A stretch of 28,257 nucleotides of DNA from Haplomitrium mnioides (lineage: Eukaryota; Marchantiophyta; Haplomitriopsida; Calobryales). The stretch lies in contig JBNGIS010020626.1 of assembly GCA_049999725.1 (NCBI GenBank), forward strand, positions 1 through 28,257, in the 5' to 3' direction. Positions 9,608-19,175 of this stretch are shown here, piece after piece. The position numbers and the translations under genes are program-made. The notes under the pieces are model-generated. The model saw nothing but the letters and a program-made list of their open reading frames with translations. It was not told where the DNA came from and searched no databases. Numbering within the stretch: position 1 is the stretch's first letter; each line of letters opens with the position of its first letter.

Positions 9608-10704
9608 TTCCTCTCATTTCTGAATTCTTTCTCTCCTCGATTCTTTTTTGATTCCTCTCTTGAATTCCTCCACTGATTCCTGAATTCCCCTCCTCCTACT
9701 CGATTTTCTTCCTGATGATTTTTTCTCCATTTCGATTCTGAATTCTCCTCAATTTTCTGACTTTTGAATTCCCTCTCTCCCTCGAATCTCCTTACGAATT
9801 CCTCTCCGCTGATTCCTGATTTCTTCTCCTTGTGATGCGATTCTCCTCAAGAATTTCTCCACCTGAATTTTCTTTCAATTCTTCTTGAATTCTCCTTTGA
9901 TCTCTTCTCCCCCTCCTCGCAATTCTTCTCACCTCGGTTCCTGAATTCTTGTTTGATTCTGATTTCTCCTCCTGAATTCCTCTCATTTCTGAATTCTTCC
10001 TTGCCTGTTATGATTTCTCTATTTGCTGGTCTTCTTGCCTGATCTCCCCTTCTCTTCTATTCCTCTTGGTTCTTCCTGAAATTCTCCTCCTGCACTCTTT
10101 TCCTGAAATTCTCACCTGGCAATTCTCCTCCTTTTTGATTTCTCCTGATCTGAATTCCCTCTCATCGATTTCTTGATTTCTCCTCTAGTGATTCCCTGTC
10201 CCCTGGAATGCTCAATTTCTTCGACAGTTCTTCCTGAATCCTCCTCTCATGATTTCTCTCCCTCCTCCTGAAATTCTTCTCCTCACGATCTTTCACTCTC
10301 CTCCTGAAATTCTTCCTCGCACTGCTTGCTTGATTTCTCTCCAAATTGCTCATGTAATACTTCTCCTCCCCTCTGAATTCTTGATTTCTCCCCTCACCCC
10401 ACGTTGAATTCTTCTCCTCCTCCTCACATTTCTCCTCACTAAATTCCTCTTGATCCGATCTCTCCTCCCTCTCTTGAATTCCTGAATTCTCCTCTAATTC
10501 CTGATCTCCTTGCCTGTTCTCTAATTCTTGATCTCCTCTCGAATTCTCATCTCCTCAATGAATTCTCATCTCCTCAATGCTCCTTGCGATTTCTCCCCGC
10601 AGCTCTCTGAATTTCCTTACATTCTCTCTGAATTCTTACTCCTCACTAAATTCTTCTCCTTGAATTTCCTCCTTCAACGGTTTCTGATTTCCTCCTGACT
10701 TGTT
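9608..10704. repeat. Pyrimidine-rich low-complexity tract dense in GAATTC
   Basis: About 1.1 kb is built from short degenerate words such as TCCTCCTGAATTC, TTGATTTCTCC and CTTCTCCTC, without a fixed period. I count about 19 GAATTC sites, against an expectation of far fewer than one for random sequence. The plus strand is almost all C and T apart from the GAA/GAT words. On the minus strand it reads as E/R/K-rich frames (for example RRIQEEL at 9792-9986 and 10162-10353), which are products of composition. The tract abuts the 5' end of the GT31 fragment. Confidence 0.85.
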
Positions 10705-10724
10705 ATGGCTGCACGAAGTCGACC

Positions 10725-10824
10725 GGGGATGAGAAGGGAAGGAGGGGGAAGAAAAGGAAATAAAGGGAGAGAGGAGGAAGAAGAAAGAAGAAGGGAAAAC
10801 AGGAAAGAAAGGAAGAAAGAAGAA

Positions 10825-10860
<36 letters not shown>

Positions 10861-10905
10861 AAGGAAAGAAAAGAGAGGGAGGGGGACAGAAGAAGAAATA
10901 AAATA
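10725..10905. repeat. Purine-rich tract with (GA)n microsatellite
   Basis: The plus strand changes here to almost pure A and G (GGAAGGAGGGGGAAGAAAAGG and similar), with an uninterrupted (GA)n run at about 10829-10856. It directly follows the pyrimidine-rich tract, so the two arms have opposite strand bias around about 10700. Frames across it on either strand are compositional artefacts. Confidence 0.9.
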
Positions 10906-11077
10906 ATGAAATAACAATAATATATTATAATATTATAGTAATAATAATATTATAATAATATAATCAGATTAAAATAGAATATAATGCAAGAAAATAATAA
11001 AATGAAATGGATGGACTATCGGACATGGGAAGAAGAGTACCAACTTAATATAATAATATAGCAATATAATATAATAA
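10906..11077. repeat. TAA/TAATA-rich low-complexity DNA
   Basis: Runs of TAATAATATTATAATA dominate 10910-10970 and 11045-11077, with a short mixed stretch between. The last five bases before the Copia-A LTR are AATAA, and AATAC follows its other LTR, so Copia-A inserted into this AT-rich DNA. Confidence 0.8.
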
Positions 11078-11115
11078 TATTATCGCATGAGCACGACACA
11101 CACATACACACGAGA

Positions 11116-11206
11116 GTCTCTAGACGAATGAATGTTTTGATTGAATGAATGTTCTCGTCTCTAGACGAATGAATGTTTTGATTGAATGAATGTTCTCGTC
11201 TCTAGA
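11116..11206. repeat. 41-bp tandem repeat running into the gap
   Basis: GTCTCTAGACGAATGAATG begins at 11116 and again at 11157, and a third copy starts at 11198 and runs into the N stretch. The period is exactly 41 bp and the copies are identical where visible. The right LTR has a single diverged copy (near 19213), so the expansion happened after insertion. Confidence 0.9.
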
Positions 11207-11606
11207 NNNNNNNNNNNNNNNNNNNNNNNNNNNNNNNNNNNNNNNNNNNNNNNNNNNNNNNNNNNNNNNNNNNNNNNNNNNNNNNNNNNNNNNNNNNNNN
11301 NNNNNNNNNNNNNNNNNNNNNNNNNNNNNNNNNNNNNNNNNNNNNNNNNNNNNNNNNNNNNNNNNNNNNNNNNNNNNNNNNNNNNNNNNNNNNNNNNNNN
11401 NNNNNNNNNNNNNNNNNNNNNNNNNNNNNNNNNNNNNNNNNNNNNNNNNNNNNNNNNNNNNNNNNNNNNNNNNNNNNNNNNNNNNNNNNNNNNNNNNNNN
11501 NNNNNNNNNNNNNNNNNNNNNNNNNNNNNNNNNNNNNNNNNNNNNNNNNNNNNNNNNNNNNNNNNNNNNNNNNNNNNNNNNNNNNNNNNNNNNNNNNNNN
11601 NNNNNN
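11207..11606. other. Assembly gap, 400 N
   Basis: An exact 400-base run of N lies between a 41-bp tandem array and a (TA)n microsatellite. Both flanks are hard to assemble, so the true array length is unknown. Any frame crossing the Ns is meaningless. Confidence 0.99.

Positions 11607-11653
<47 letters not shown>
11607..11653. repeat. (TA)n microsatellite
   Basis: Alternating TA for about 46 bp runs from the gap edge to TATCCCTATAACA. In the right LTR the same place has only a short TATATATATG, so this is an expansion. Confidence 0.95.
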
Positions 11654-11657
<4 letters not shown>

Positions 11658-11663
11658 ATAACA

Positions 11664-11672
11664 CTCCCCATT
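11664..11672 (-). other. Copia-A polypurine tract
   Basis: On the minus strand the bases just before the 3' LTR read AATGGGGAG followed by TGTTATAGGG. A G-rich purine run abutting the LTR is the standard primer for plus-strand DNA synthesis in copia elements. It shares its GGGGAG end with the polypurine tract of Copia-B. Confidence 0.8.
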
Positions 11673-12172
11673 GGTTGATTCTTCTTCTAGTAATCACCCA
11701 TCCTAGTACTATATTCTATTTAAGTCCTATTAAAATCTCATTTATATGTAGTCTCATTAAAACCCTCCTGTTTTTTCCGAGGGAAACAGTGCCACCACAT
11801 ATTTAATAGGTAGAAACATAATAATATAGTGTGTGAGGTGTGTGTGTGTGTTAATAATAAAGTTTCAAAAAGAATGTTGCTTTGATAGTAAAGCTAATAT
11901 TTGGTGTAGTTGCACTGTGTTGTTGTGTTCTTCGTACGTGTATCGTTGCATCGTTGTATCCTTTGTACTTCTATCTTGGAGATCTGTCTGAAAAATGATG
12001 TCAACCTCAAAAGCTGAGAAGTGATGCCAACTTCAAATATAATATGCTCCTGTCATGATCTATATGACATTTCAGACAAGTTAGATACTTTCAAAAGGAA
12101 ATGTCTGAATTTGCAAGCTTTGATCTTCATGACTAAAGGTTAGAGAGAGAAAACAAATAGTATAAGCAATCC
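11673..12172 (-). other. Copia-A 3' untranslated region
   Basis: About 500 bp lie between the end of the polyprotein and the polypurine tract. The stretch holds a short (TG)n run near 11835-11851 and no recognisable reading frame. Confidence 0.6.
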
Positions 12173-13141
12173 TTATTTGTTTTTTTGGTGTAGTTCATAT
12201 AGTCTTCTTAAACCAAGCCCTTGAGTATGTGCCATGTGTAGGGCAGGTGGAAGGGGTTTGGTGAAGATATCTGCTCTATTATCTTATCTTGTCCTTGTAT
12301 ATTATTGTAGAGGATTGAAGTAGAGGTTGGCCAGTATTGATGTTGATATGATAAATGAGTTGTCGAAGCCACATACATTCCCTACTAGCTTTATAGAGTG
12401 CTATGATTTCTACATGATTAATCGAGGTAGTTGTAATGGTCTGTTTAGTGCTTTTCCATGAGATAGAGGTGCTTCTTTTAAGGAAGATGTATCCTGTTTG
12501 GGACTTTGCGTCATCAGGATTAGATAAATATCCAACGTCAGCATAGCCGACAATATCATTTGTTGCATTTCTAACGAAGAAGAGTCCCATATCTTTTGTA
12601 CCTTTCAAGTATCTGAAAATGCATTTGAGTCCATTCCATTTGCGAATGGTAGGCTGGGAGATGTGCCTTGCAAACAGGTTCATTGCAAAGGATTTGTCAG
12701 GTCTAGTCTGATTTGAGGGTAAATGAGAGCTCCAATTGCCGAAAGGTATGGTTTTTCTTATCCCAAAGTTCGTTCATGTTTCTTTCATTTTCCAAACATG
12801 TCCTTGGTTGGGTTTGAAGATCTCATTTCCATGGGAGTGCTCACTGGATGAGAATTATCCATATTGAATTGTTTGAAGATCTTAGCCGCATATGTGGACT
12901 GGTGGATCAAAATTCCATCAAGTAGATGCTCAAACTAGATGCCAAGACAGAAATCTGGTTCAACAATGTCTCGCATTTCAAATATGTCTTTTAGTTTGGC
13001 AATTGTGTTGGCTGCTAGAACTTTTGTACCAAAAATATTTATGTCGTCTACATAAAGTGCAACCACGACATATTCAGAGCCTTCATGTTTCATGAACAAG
13101 CATAGAGCAATGTTATCATTTGTAAAATTTAGTGCCATCAT
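12173..13141 (-). pseudogene. Copia-A RT palm (YVDD) to RNase H, broken
   Basis: From right to left: NIALCLFMKHEGSEYVVVAL and then YVDDINIFGT (about 13045-13075, both catalytic Asp kept), LKDIFEMRDI, a TGA-type break, then in shifted frames a HQSTYAAKIFKQF-like connection. The RNase H runs 12683-12279: GYADVGYLSNPDDAKSQTGY (first Asp kept), SISWKSTKQTI and NHVEIIALYKASRE (Glu kept). After YKDK the sequence jumps to RADIFTKPLPPALHMA and GLRRLYELH, ending at TAA 12175-12173. About 45 residues normally present between EDNTA and ADLFTK are missing, so the RNase H is internally deleted. Confidence 0.88.
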
Positions 13142-13144
13142 TTT

Positions 13145-14358
13145 TTATTTGAATCTGTGGTACCAATTTCTACCACTCTGTTTGAGCCCATGTATCCATC
13201 TCAAGATTTGAACTGTTATTTGTGTTCTTGATTGATCGATTGGTGATCCAGATGCATTAATAGAATGCTTTGACAACTTCACATTTTCATGTGGTATACT
13301 TTGATGATGGCCCATTCTTGTATTGATCATGCAGCTTGTATATATGTGGGACTAAAGATCCTCTGAAATGTTGATGCTCAACAATTCTGTTGCATGGACT
13401 AAGGTCCTTTGAGATGATGCATGCTCAGTGAATTTGCTGGCTGGACTAAATGTCTTTTGAAATGTTATGTGCTTAGCGGTTCTACTGGCTGGACTAAAGG
13501 TCCTTGAATGGCATTGTTCAACTTGCTTCCCATCATTTGGTATTGTCTTTTTGACATGAGGGCTAAAGGTCCTTTCTGGATTGGCAGTGGCCTCTTATGA
13601 ACAAAAGTTCCTTTCATTTGTTGGCCATTGAGGACAAAAGGTCCTTTTCCCAAATTGAGGTCTTTATAGACAAAAGGTCCATTTTTAATCATTGTGCCTA
13701 TGTGGACTAAAGGTACATTTTTATAGTGCATGTCATGAGGGACAAAAGGTCCAACCTCAGAGTTTAAGCCATGAGAGAAAAAAGGTCCAATCTTAGTTTT
13801 TGGGCCACTTGGGACTACATGTCCATTTGCACTATGGTTGTTCTCCTCGTGAATATAAAATGCCATTCTTGATATGAGTTCTGGGGGTGCTTTCATAAAA
13901 ATATGGGTGTCTAAAATGCAATATAAGTAGGCAGTGATGACTTCCATGATGTGCATAGTGAGATGTCGTTGGATAGCGAATGCTATCATATATCTATACG
14001 TTATACTGTCTATGGCAGGTGAGTATGTGAGGTTATAATCATGTCCAAGAATTTGAGTGTATTCTTTCGCCACTAATCTTGCCTTGTATCGCATGACATC
14101 ACCTTTTGCATTATGTTTGTGGACAAAAGTAAATCTGTAATCTATCAGATGCATGTTGTGAAGTGCTAGCATAACAGATCCAAATACTTGTCGTCGTATG
14201 AGAGAGTCAAGTTTCGAATTTATGGCTTTCTCCCATTGAGGCCAATCGGTTCTTGATTGTGCTTCTTGTATGGATAAAGGGTTAGGTGTATCATTGTCTA
14301 TTGATTGTGATACAGAGAATGCAAATAAATCATCCATAGCGGTCTGGGTTCTGCCCAT
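13145..14358 (-). pseudogene. Copia-A RT N-terminal half, split by a repeat array
   Basis: The frame 14358-13465 gives an RT start (TDWPQWEKAINSKLDSL, then [20 protein letters not shown] and ITAYLYCILDTHIFMKAPPE). Motif A reads IMEVITAYLY, where relatives have MDVVTAYLYG, so the catalytic Asp is Glu. After ISRM near 13860 the homology stops. It resumes at about 13240-13145 as LRWIHGLKQSGRNWYHRFK, the LYGLKQSGRMWYNR motif. Relatives have only about 30 residues between these points; here there are about 600 bp, filled by an in-frame 12-residue repeat array. Upstream (14780-14370), broken frames match the usual RT-INT linker (ITKSHVEAANAPA). Confidence 0.87.
13340..13830 (-). repeat. Repeat array inserted in Copia-A RT, about 36-bp units
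   Basis: The plus-strand word GGACWAAAGGTCC (or one-base variants) recurs about a dozen times, at about 13350, 13395, 13443, 13490, 13560, 13596, 13632, 13668, 13703, 13740, 13777 and 13811. The central spacing is about 36 bp and the outer spacing is irregular. The word is a short inverted repeat (GGAC, 5-base loop, GTCC). On the minus strand the central units stay in the RT frame and encode GPFV-type peptides about 12 residues apart (GPFFSHGLNSEV, GPFVPHDMHYKN, GPFVYKDLNLGK). No known RT has this segment. Confidence 0.8.
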
Positions 14359-14678
14359 ATTTGATCGGAATGAATATAGTCAATTGCTATTTCATCGTTG
14401 TTGATAGCAACGTGTAATGATGTTGGTGATTTTGGTTTATTCTTTGAGCCTTTAGGTCTGCCACGTTTTGCTTTAGGGTGTATTTCAGTGGCAGGTATGT
14501 CAATTTTTTGGAGTCATGCTGGTGCGTTGGCTGCTTCAACGTGCGATTTGGTGATACAAGCTGCATTGTTAAATGCGTTAGACATCTTTATTAATGTTAG
14601 TTGTAAATGGAGAAGTCGTTTGACTTTGACATCGGATTTTCCATTTTGTTGGTCAAAGTCTAATGGCAAGCGCTGGTG

Positions 14679-15790
14679 TCATAATAAGTTGTCCTCGTAT
14701 TTGGGTTGTACAACTTTGTCCTCTTGCAACAAATGTGGGAAAGATTCTTCAAAGAATTGGCAGCCTGCGAGTTGAGACTTAAACGCATCAGAGGTTGAAG
14801 GTTCAAGATATTGGATGATAGAAGGAGATTCAAAACCGATGTATGTGCCTTTTTGGCGTTGGGCTCCCATCTTTGTTTGTTGGGGTTCTAAGATTATGAC
14901 AAGGATGAGGCAGCCAAATGTGTGAAGATGTGAGATATCTGCAAGAATTTTGGTTGCAAGTTGGTGTGGTGAATTTTGATTGAATGTAGATGGTCTGTAG
15001 CGCAGTAAGGATGTTGCGTGCATGATTGCGTGTCCCCAAGCTGTGGTGGGAAGCTTGGAATTCAGAAGTAATGGTCTTGCAATTAGTTGTATTCTCTTGA
15101 TAGCAGATTCTGCAATGCCATTTTGAAAGTGTACATATGGAATTGAATATTGGATATCTATGCCGGCAGATGTGCAAAAGTCATCAAATGTTTGTGAGGA
15201 GAGTTCTTCGGCATTGTTTACTCTCAGATTTCTGATTGGGTAATTAGGAAATTGTGTCGAGAGTTTCAAGATTTGAGATAGAAGTTTTGAGAAGACCATG
15301 TTTTTGGTCGTGAGTAAAGATACTTGTGACCATTTGGATGATGCATCAATGGTGGCTAGGAAGTATCGGAATAGTCCCAAAGATGGATGGATAGGTCCAG
15401 AGATATCAACATGGATTCTCTCAAAGAATCGAGAAACCATGATCGTTGTTTTGTCATGAGAAGGTGCAATTCTCAGTTTGCCTTGTGCGCATGCTAAGCA
15501 TGGAGTATTCAATGGCAATGGATGTATGTTTTGTGGCATGCCTTTGCTATCATTTTTGATTCGGTAGAACATATCTCGGCCGGGATGCCCCAGACGGTTG
15601 TGCCATGTGAGGGTTGTAGAGATTAGTGTTGTAGAGACATGATATGAGCAGATTTTAGTAGTGTACAGCCTAGGTGTTGATAGCGAGAATGATTCTTGTA
15701 TGTCAAAGCCTGTTGTTGTTGGACTCAGTATATGGAGGACTTCATTGTCTTGAAAGAATCCAGTTTGAATGTGGAAACCATTTTGTCGTA
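14679..15790 (-). pseudogene. Copia-A integrase, catalytic Asp lost
   Basis: The zinc-binding HHCC domain is present: WHNRLGHPG near 15600 and CLACAQGK near 15490. The rve core follows in the 15572-14679 frame: HVDISGPI (first catalytic Asp), NLRVNNAEEL, and YVHFQNGIAESAIKR (Glu). The residue 36 positions before the Glu, where the D,D(35)E rule puts the second Asp, is Asn (codon AAC; a G-to-A change from GAC). The 3' end continues into HTFGCLILV and GTYIGFESPSI, then fades with stops. Integration of a cDNA copy into the chromosome is its normal role; this copy cannot do so. Confidence 0.9.
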
Positions 15791-15794
15791 TATC

Positions 15795-16290
15795 TCATAA
15801 ATTGACGAGGTTTCTGGTTGTTGCAGGTGCATAAATTGTGGATTTGATACCCAGTTTGGTACCATTTGGAAAGAGTATGGTAGTTGGACCATGTCCTTCT
15901 TCAATTTGCTTGTGGCAGGTGATCATGGTCATAGACCTGAAAGAAAGTTTAATCGATGAGAAGTATTTTTGGTCTTGCAATATGGTGTGCAAAGACACAC
16001 TATCTACAATGCAGGTTATCTCAAATTTGTTGTCTTGGTTTGACAGAGAGGGATGAATCATGTGACTCTTAAGATGTAGATTGTACGATGGATATTCATC
16101 CATGTCTGTCAATTCCAATAGGTTGTCATGTACCTCATTATTGTGAGGTTTAATGCTATGTTGGTATAGTCGCACTAGGTGCGCAGGTACCCTATAAGTA
16201 GGTTGGGTGTGGCCACGTGTGCCACAACGATTGCAAGTTGTTTGCGGTTGGCACGGATAAGAATGAATTCGTTGACCTCTATAGGATTGT
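15795..16290 (-). pseudogene. Copia-A zinc knuckle and protease, broken
   Basis: Near 16250-16200 the minus strand reads CNRCGTRGHTQPTYR, the retroviral CCHC knuckle with its last Cys changed to Tyr. The frame 16175-15795 then gives RLYQHSIKPHNNEVHD and a protease: ITCIVDSVSLHTIL, where relatives have the active-site triad DSG. Here Gly is Val, so the aspartic protease loop is lost. The domain ends IYAPATTRNLVNL followed by a stop. It once lay in one gag-pol frame with its neighbours. Confidence 0.82.
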
Positions 16291-16481
16291 CTACCTCATC
16301 TGTTGGTCCATGTGCATTGTTGAGCATGTTCTAGCGTCATCAATGTGCAATGTTTGATATGTTGATCCCTATTGTTTGGGGTTAGAGGTCGATTGGTGGT
16401 CGGGCAGGTAGTTCTCCGCCTAAATCTGGAGTGTCTCCTTCTTCTTTCTTTGAGGAAATTTTTGTTTCTGGAGTGGGTATA

Positions 16482-17152
16482 TTATCCAGTCCCTATAAAG
16501 TGTGACTCAGGGTTATAAAGAGGTGCAGCAGACCTTGGGGGTCGTTTCTTCGCATTTTCCACAAGGAGGAGTTGATACTTTTCAGCTAGTAGCATGTATG
16601 TTATGAGTTCAGAATATCGAGTGAATTGTATGTTGCGATATTGTGATGCTAAAATGAGATTTCTCACAAGAAAGTCGATAGAGTCTTCTCTATTTGTTCT
16701 TTGTCGATCACGGGGTGACTACAGATTGCCAATTGTGAGATAATACGGAACAATTCGCTATTGTAATTGACTATGGACGTATGGTCCTAAACCCGGAGAT
16801 TAATCCAGTCGTGTCTCGTTGCAAGGAGAAATATACTTGTCAGATGGTCAAATATGAGTTTCAGTTCTTCCCATAGTAGGTGGGGACTATTATAGTTCAG
16901 GTATTGGAGTCTCAAGGGTTCCGCCAAATGGTGTCGGATTAGGATGAGGGCTTTGGCTACATCACGGGGGTTTATATCATCGTTAGTGTTGAGTATTTCA
17001 CGGATGCCCTTAGATGTCATGTATGTTGTGATATCTAGTGACCATGATGAGTGATTGGAGCCATCCAATCTGAGTGCCATAAATTTCAGAGATGCTATAG
17101 ATGCCATTTGCAGGTCTATGCTCAGTTTTGGCTCAGAATATATGTGAATCAA
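16482..17152 (-). pseudogene. Copia-A gag capsid, broken
   Basis: The frame 17152-16787 contains ASIASLKFMALRLDGSNHSS, the start of the plant copia gag (UBN2/retrotran_gag type), then AKALILIRHHLAEPLRLQYL and LLWEELKLIFDH. A TAG replaces a Gln codon after NLRV; the frame reads on (NYNSELFRIISQL) and continues in 16667-16482 as SQYRNIQFTRYSELITYML. The likely original start is the Met of MASIASLKF at about 17107, because 15 non-matching residues precede it. It normally forms the virus-like particle shell in the cytoplasm. Confidence 0.87.
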
Positions 17153-19160
17153 TAAGAGGAACCAAAATGTCTAGCAAATGTAGCGGCTGGATCAGGGCAG
17201 CGATTATTCTTTACTTTATGCAGATTGGTGATTGGTCCGAAAATCGGTCAATCACAGACCCATGCACCTGTTTATGTTTTCTCCTTTAAGTGGAGAAATG
17301 AAAATCTGAAATGAAGAACAGGAAAGGATCGACCGAATGCGAGTCAATTGATATCTACTACCGAAGAGTAAATGAGAAATTGATGTTGCTAATGGATAAA
17401 GAAACTGCCCTGTATAAATATGTGTCTACTCTTGTTGGTTTGCCTGTAGTGTGCCTCCAAGAGCTTTTCCTTCTATGAGCCTAGTTCTCTCGTCGTTGTT
17501 GTGCCGCTTTGCAACGCTAATTTTGAAGAAAATGGAAGAAATAAAAGTGTTGCATGTATGGCCAAGTAGAGGGTTTAGCTCGTGGAGGTAATAGAGGTCA
17601 AGGTTTTGGTTAGTATGAGTCGCCTATAGTCTTTGCCAGAAGTATATCAAAGGGTGTTTCCCTTGTGAAGGTTAGATTCGTTCAAAAAAGAAAGGAATCA
17701 ATCAAAAATAATCAAGAGGTGGGTTGAAGAGATTTAACCTCAAAGTTTTGGAAAATAAAGTGAAAGAACTTGAAATGGGAAGATGCAGTGTTGCGCTTCT
17801 GTTGAATGTCAAGATAGCTACGTGTAGCAGCTTGTGTGAAGGTGTCTTTTGCCGAAAGTATATGTGATTCTGTCATTATCGGAGAAGAGTCGAAGTCCCA
17901 GGAGTTTTCATTGCTGCATAGACAAGTGAGTCGAACTCATGCACTATGAGAGTAGATAAAGACAAGTAGGTGTCTGATGTTGAAGTCACACATAGATGCA
18001 AGATACTGTCAAGGGTTTGATGCCAAGTAGGTGTAGATATGTTGTGTCTTCCTCCAGTTGCAATGGTGCTTCTGTCGTGAAGGTCAGGTAGGTTGTTGCC
18101 GAGTAACATTAGAGAACTATAAGCAGGAAAAAAAGATGTAATCTAAGAAAGAAGATTTGAACAATGAGAAGGTGGTAAGCTCGTGTGCTTATCCTTCAGT
18201 GTTAGAGAGGAATGAAAAAAAAAAAAAAAAAAAAAGGTAGAGCGAAGAAGAACGTATGCACACGCTGGTGCTGTCGCATATGTTGGATAGTTTCTAACAA
18301 GGAGAAAACTCGAATCTCACAAAGAACCACAAACAGAAAGAAAGAAAGAACGATGGTTCGTGAGTGAGTGAGAGGTTATTATAGAGGTGTAGCTATGGAA
18401 ACAAAACAAAAAGAGAAATACGACCAGGTAAATGTTGCTGTCGAAGAGTAAGGAGGATAAACAGCTTCAGCTTGCTTAGTCGGGGGNNNNNNNNNNNNNN
18501 NNNNNNNNNNNNNNNNNNNNNNNNNNNNNNNNNNNNNNNNNNNNNNNNNNNNNNNNNNNNNNNNNNNNNNNNNNNNNNNNNNNNNNAGTCGGGGGACAAA
18601 AAAAAACAAGGAGGATACAATGCAAGTCGACTTTGGGCAAGCACAAAGTCTTGTGGTGCTCTGCTGGAGTTGATAAGAAGGAAAGTCGCGAACTAGTGCT
18701 ATGCGGAGGTCATCGAGTAGAGAGAAAAAAAATCATTCGTAGCGGCTTTTGAAAGAAGTAAGGTCGCTAAATGGAGAGAAGAAGGAGGTCACCAAGCAGG
18801 ATGAAAAATTGCCTGAACATTGTTGGAGGAGGTCATGTTGCCAAGCAAAGAGAGAAAGAGGTCGTCTACTGTGGCGGCTATTGAATGCAAGTGAGCTAGG
18901 GTCGTGAGGTGCACTCTAGTTCATATGGGAGGCGCCTCAAGAAGAGAGGATGGAAAAAAAGGAAAAACAAATGAGAGAAAGGAGGAAAATGCTTGTTAGA
19001 TACAGGGAAAATAAAGTAGTGTGGCAAGAGAGAGAGAAAAAAATGTTCGGCATGAAGGAAATGTGAATGCGTAAAAGAGGCTGCAAATAGATGACGTAGG
19101 AGCTTCTTGAGATTTGGTGCAAGTTGAGCGCATGCGGAAAAAAAGTTTCCTGTAAAGTCC
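17153..19160 (-). other. Copia-A leader, unusually long, with gap and repeats
   Basis: About 2 kb separate the PBS from gag, where copia leaders are usually a few hundred bases or less. The stretch holds a 21-A run (18215-18235), a 100-N gap (18487-18586), GA-rich patches, and two diverged copies of a unit about 120 bp apart. In the latter, GGAGGTCATCGAGTAGAGAG at 18704 and GGAGGTCATGTTGCCAAGCA at about 18825 are each followed by a GTRGCGGCTWTTGAA motif. Frames at 17876-18109 and 18896-19165 resemble nothing I know. It may contain a separate insertion. Confidence 0.55.
18487..18586. other. Assembly gap, 100 N
   Basis: An exact 100-N run of the kind used for unknown size. The nine bases before it and the nine after it are both AGTCGGGGG, so the contig ends may simply overlap and nothing may be missing. 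Confidence 0.99.
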
Positions 19161-19175
19161 GTCATGCTGATAACA
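19161..19175 (-). other. Copia-A primer binding site, degenerate
   Basis: Directly after the 5' LTR the minus strand reads TGTTATCAGCATGAC. The standard plant copia PBS, complementary to initiator tRNA-Met, is TGGTATCAGAGC. Eight of the first nine positions agree and the rest has drifted. Confidence 0.65.

Larger units (their letters stand above)
11078..11663 (-). repeat. Copia-A 3' LTR (left copy), interrupted by gap
   Basis: It aligns with the 110-bp right LTR at both ends: TATCGCATGAGC...CACACATACACAC...AGTCTCTAGACGAATGA, and after the gap TATCCCTATAACA. The first dinucleotide is TA rather than TG on the plus strand, a point mutation. It is inflated by a 41-bp tandem repeat, 400 N, and a (TA)n run of about 46 bp where the right LTR has only GGTATATATATG. 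Confidence 0.88.

Noticed and set aside
9792-10353. E/R/K-rich minus-strand frames as the N-terminal part of the GT31 gene
   Set aside because: They are separated by stops and frameshifts and are explained by strand composition; GT31 enzymes have a short N-terminal membrane anchor instead.
10636-10917. Ser/Leu/Phe-rich and Arg/Glu-rich frames on opposite strands
   Set aside because: Both are direct products of the GA/TC-rich low-complexity tract.
11120-11806. Long frames on both strands giving YIYIYI repeats
   Set aside because: They run through 400 Ns and a (TA)n microsatellite; there is no real coding sequence.
13340-13830. GGACWAAAGGTCC words with variable spacers as a CRISPR-like array
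   Set aside because: Repeats are too short and degenerate, spacing varies, the array lies inside a retrotransposon RT, and no cas-like gene is present.
14398-14775. 125-codon plus-strand frame
   Set aside because: It is antisense to the Copia-A linker and RT start, whose minus-strand reading (ITKSHVEAANAPA) matches the copia family.
18379-18696. Frames across the 100-N gap
   Set aside because: The middle is unknown sequence and the flanks match nothing.
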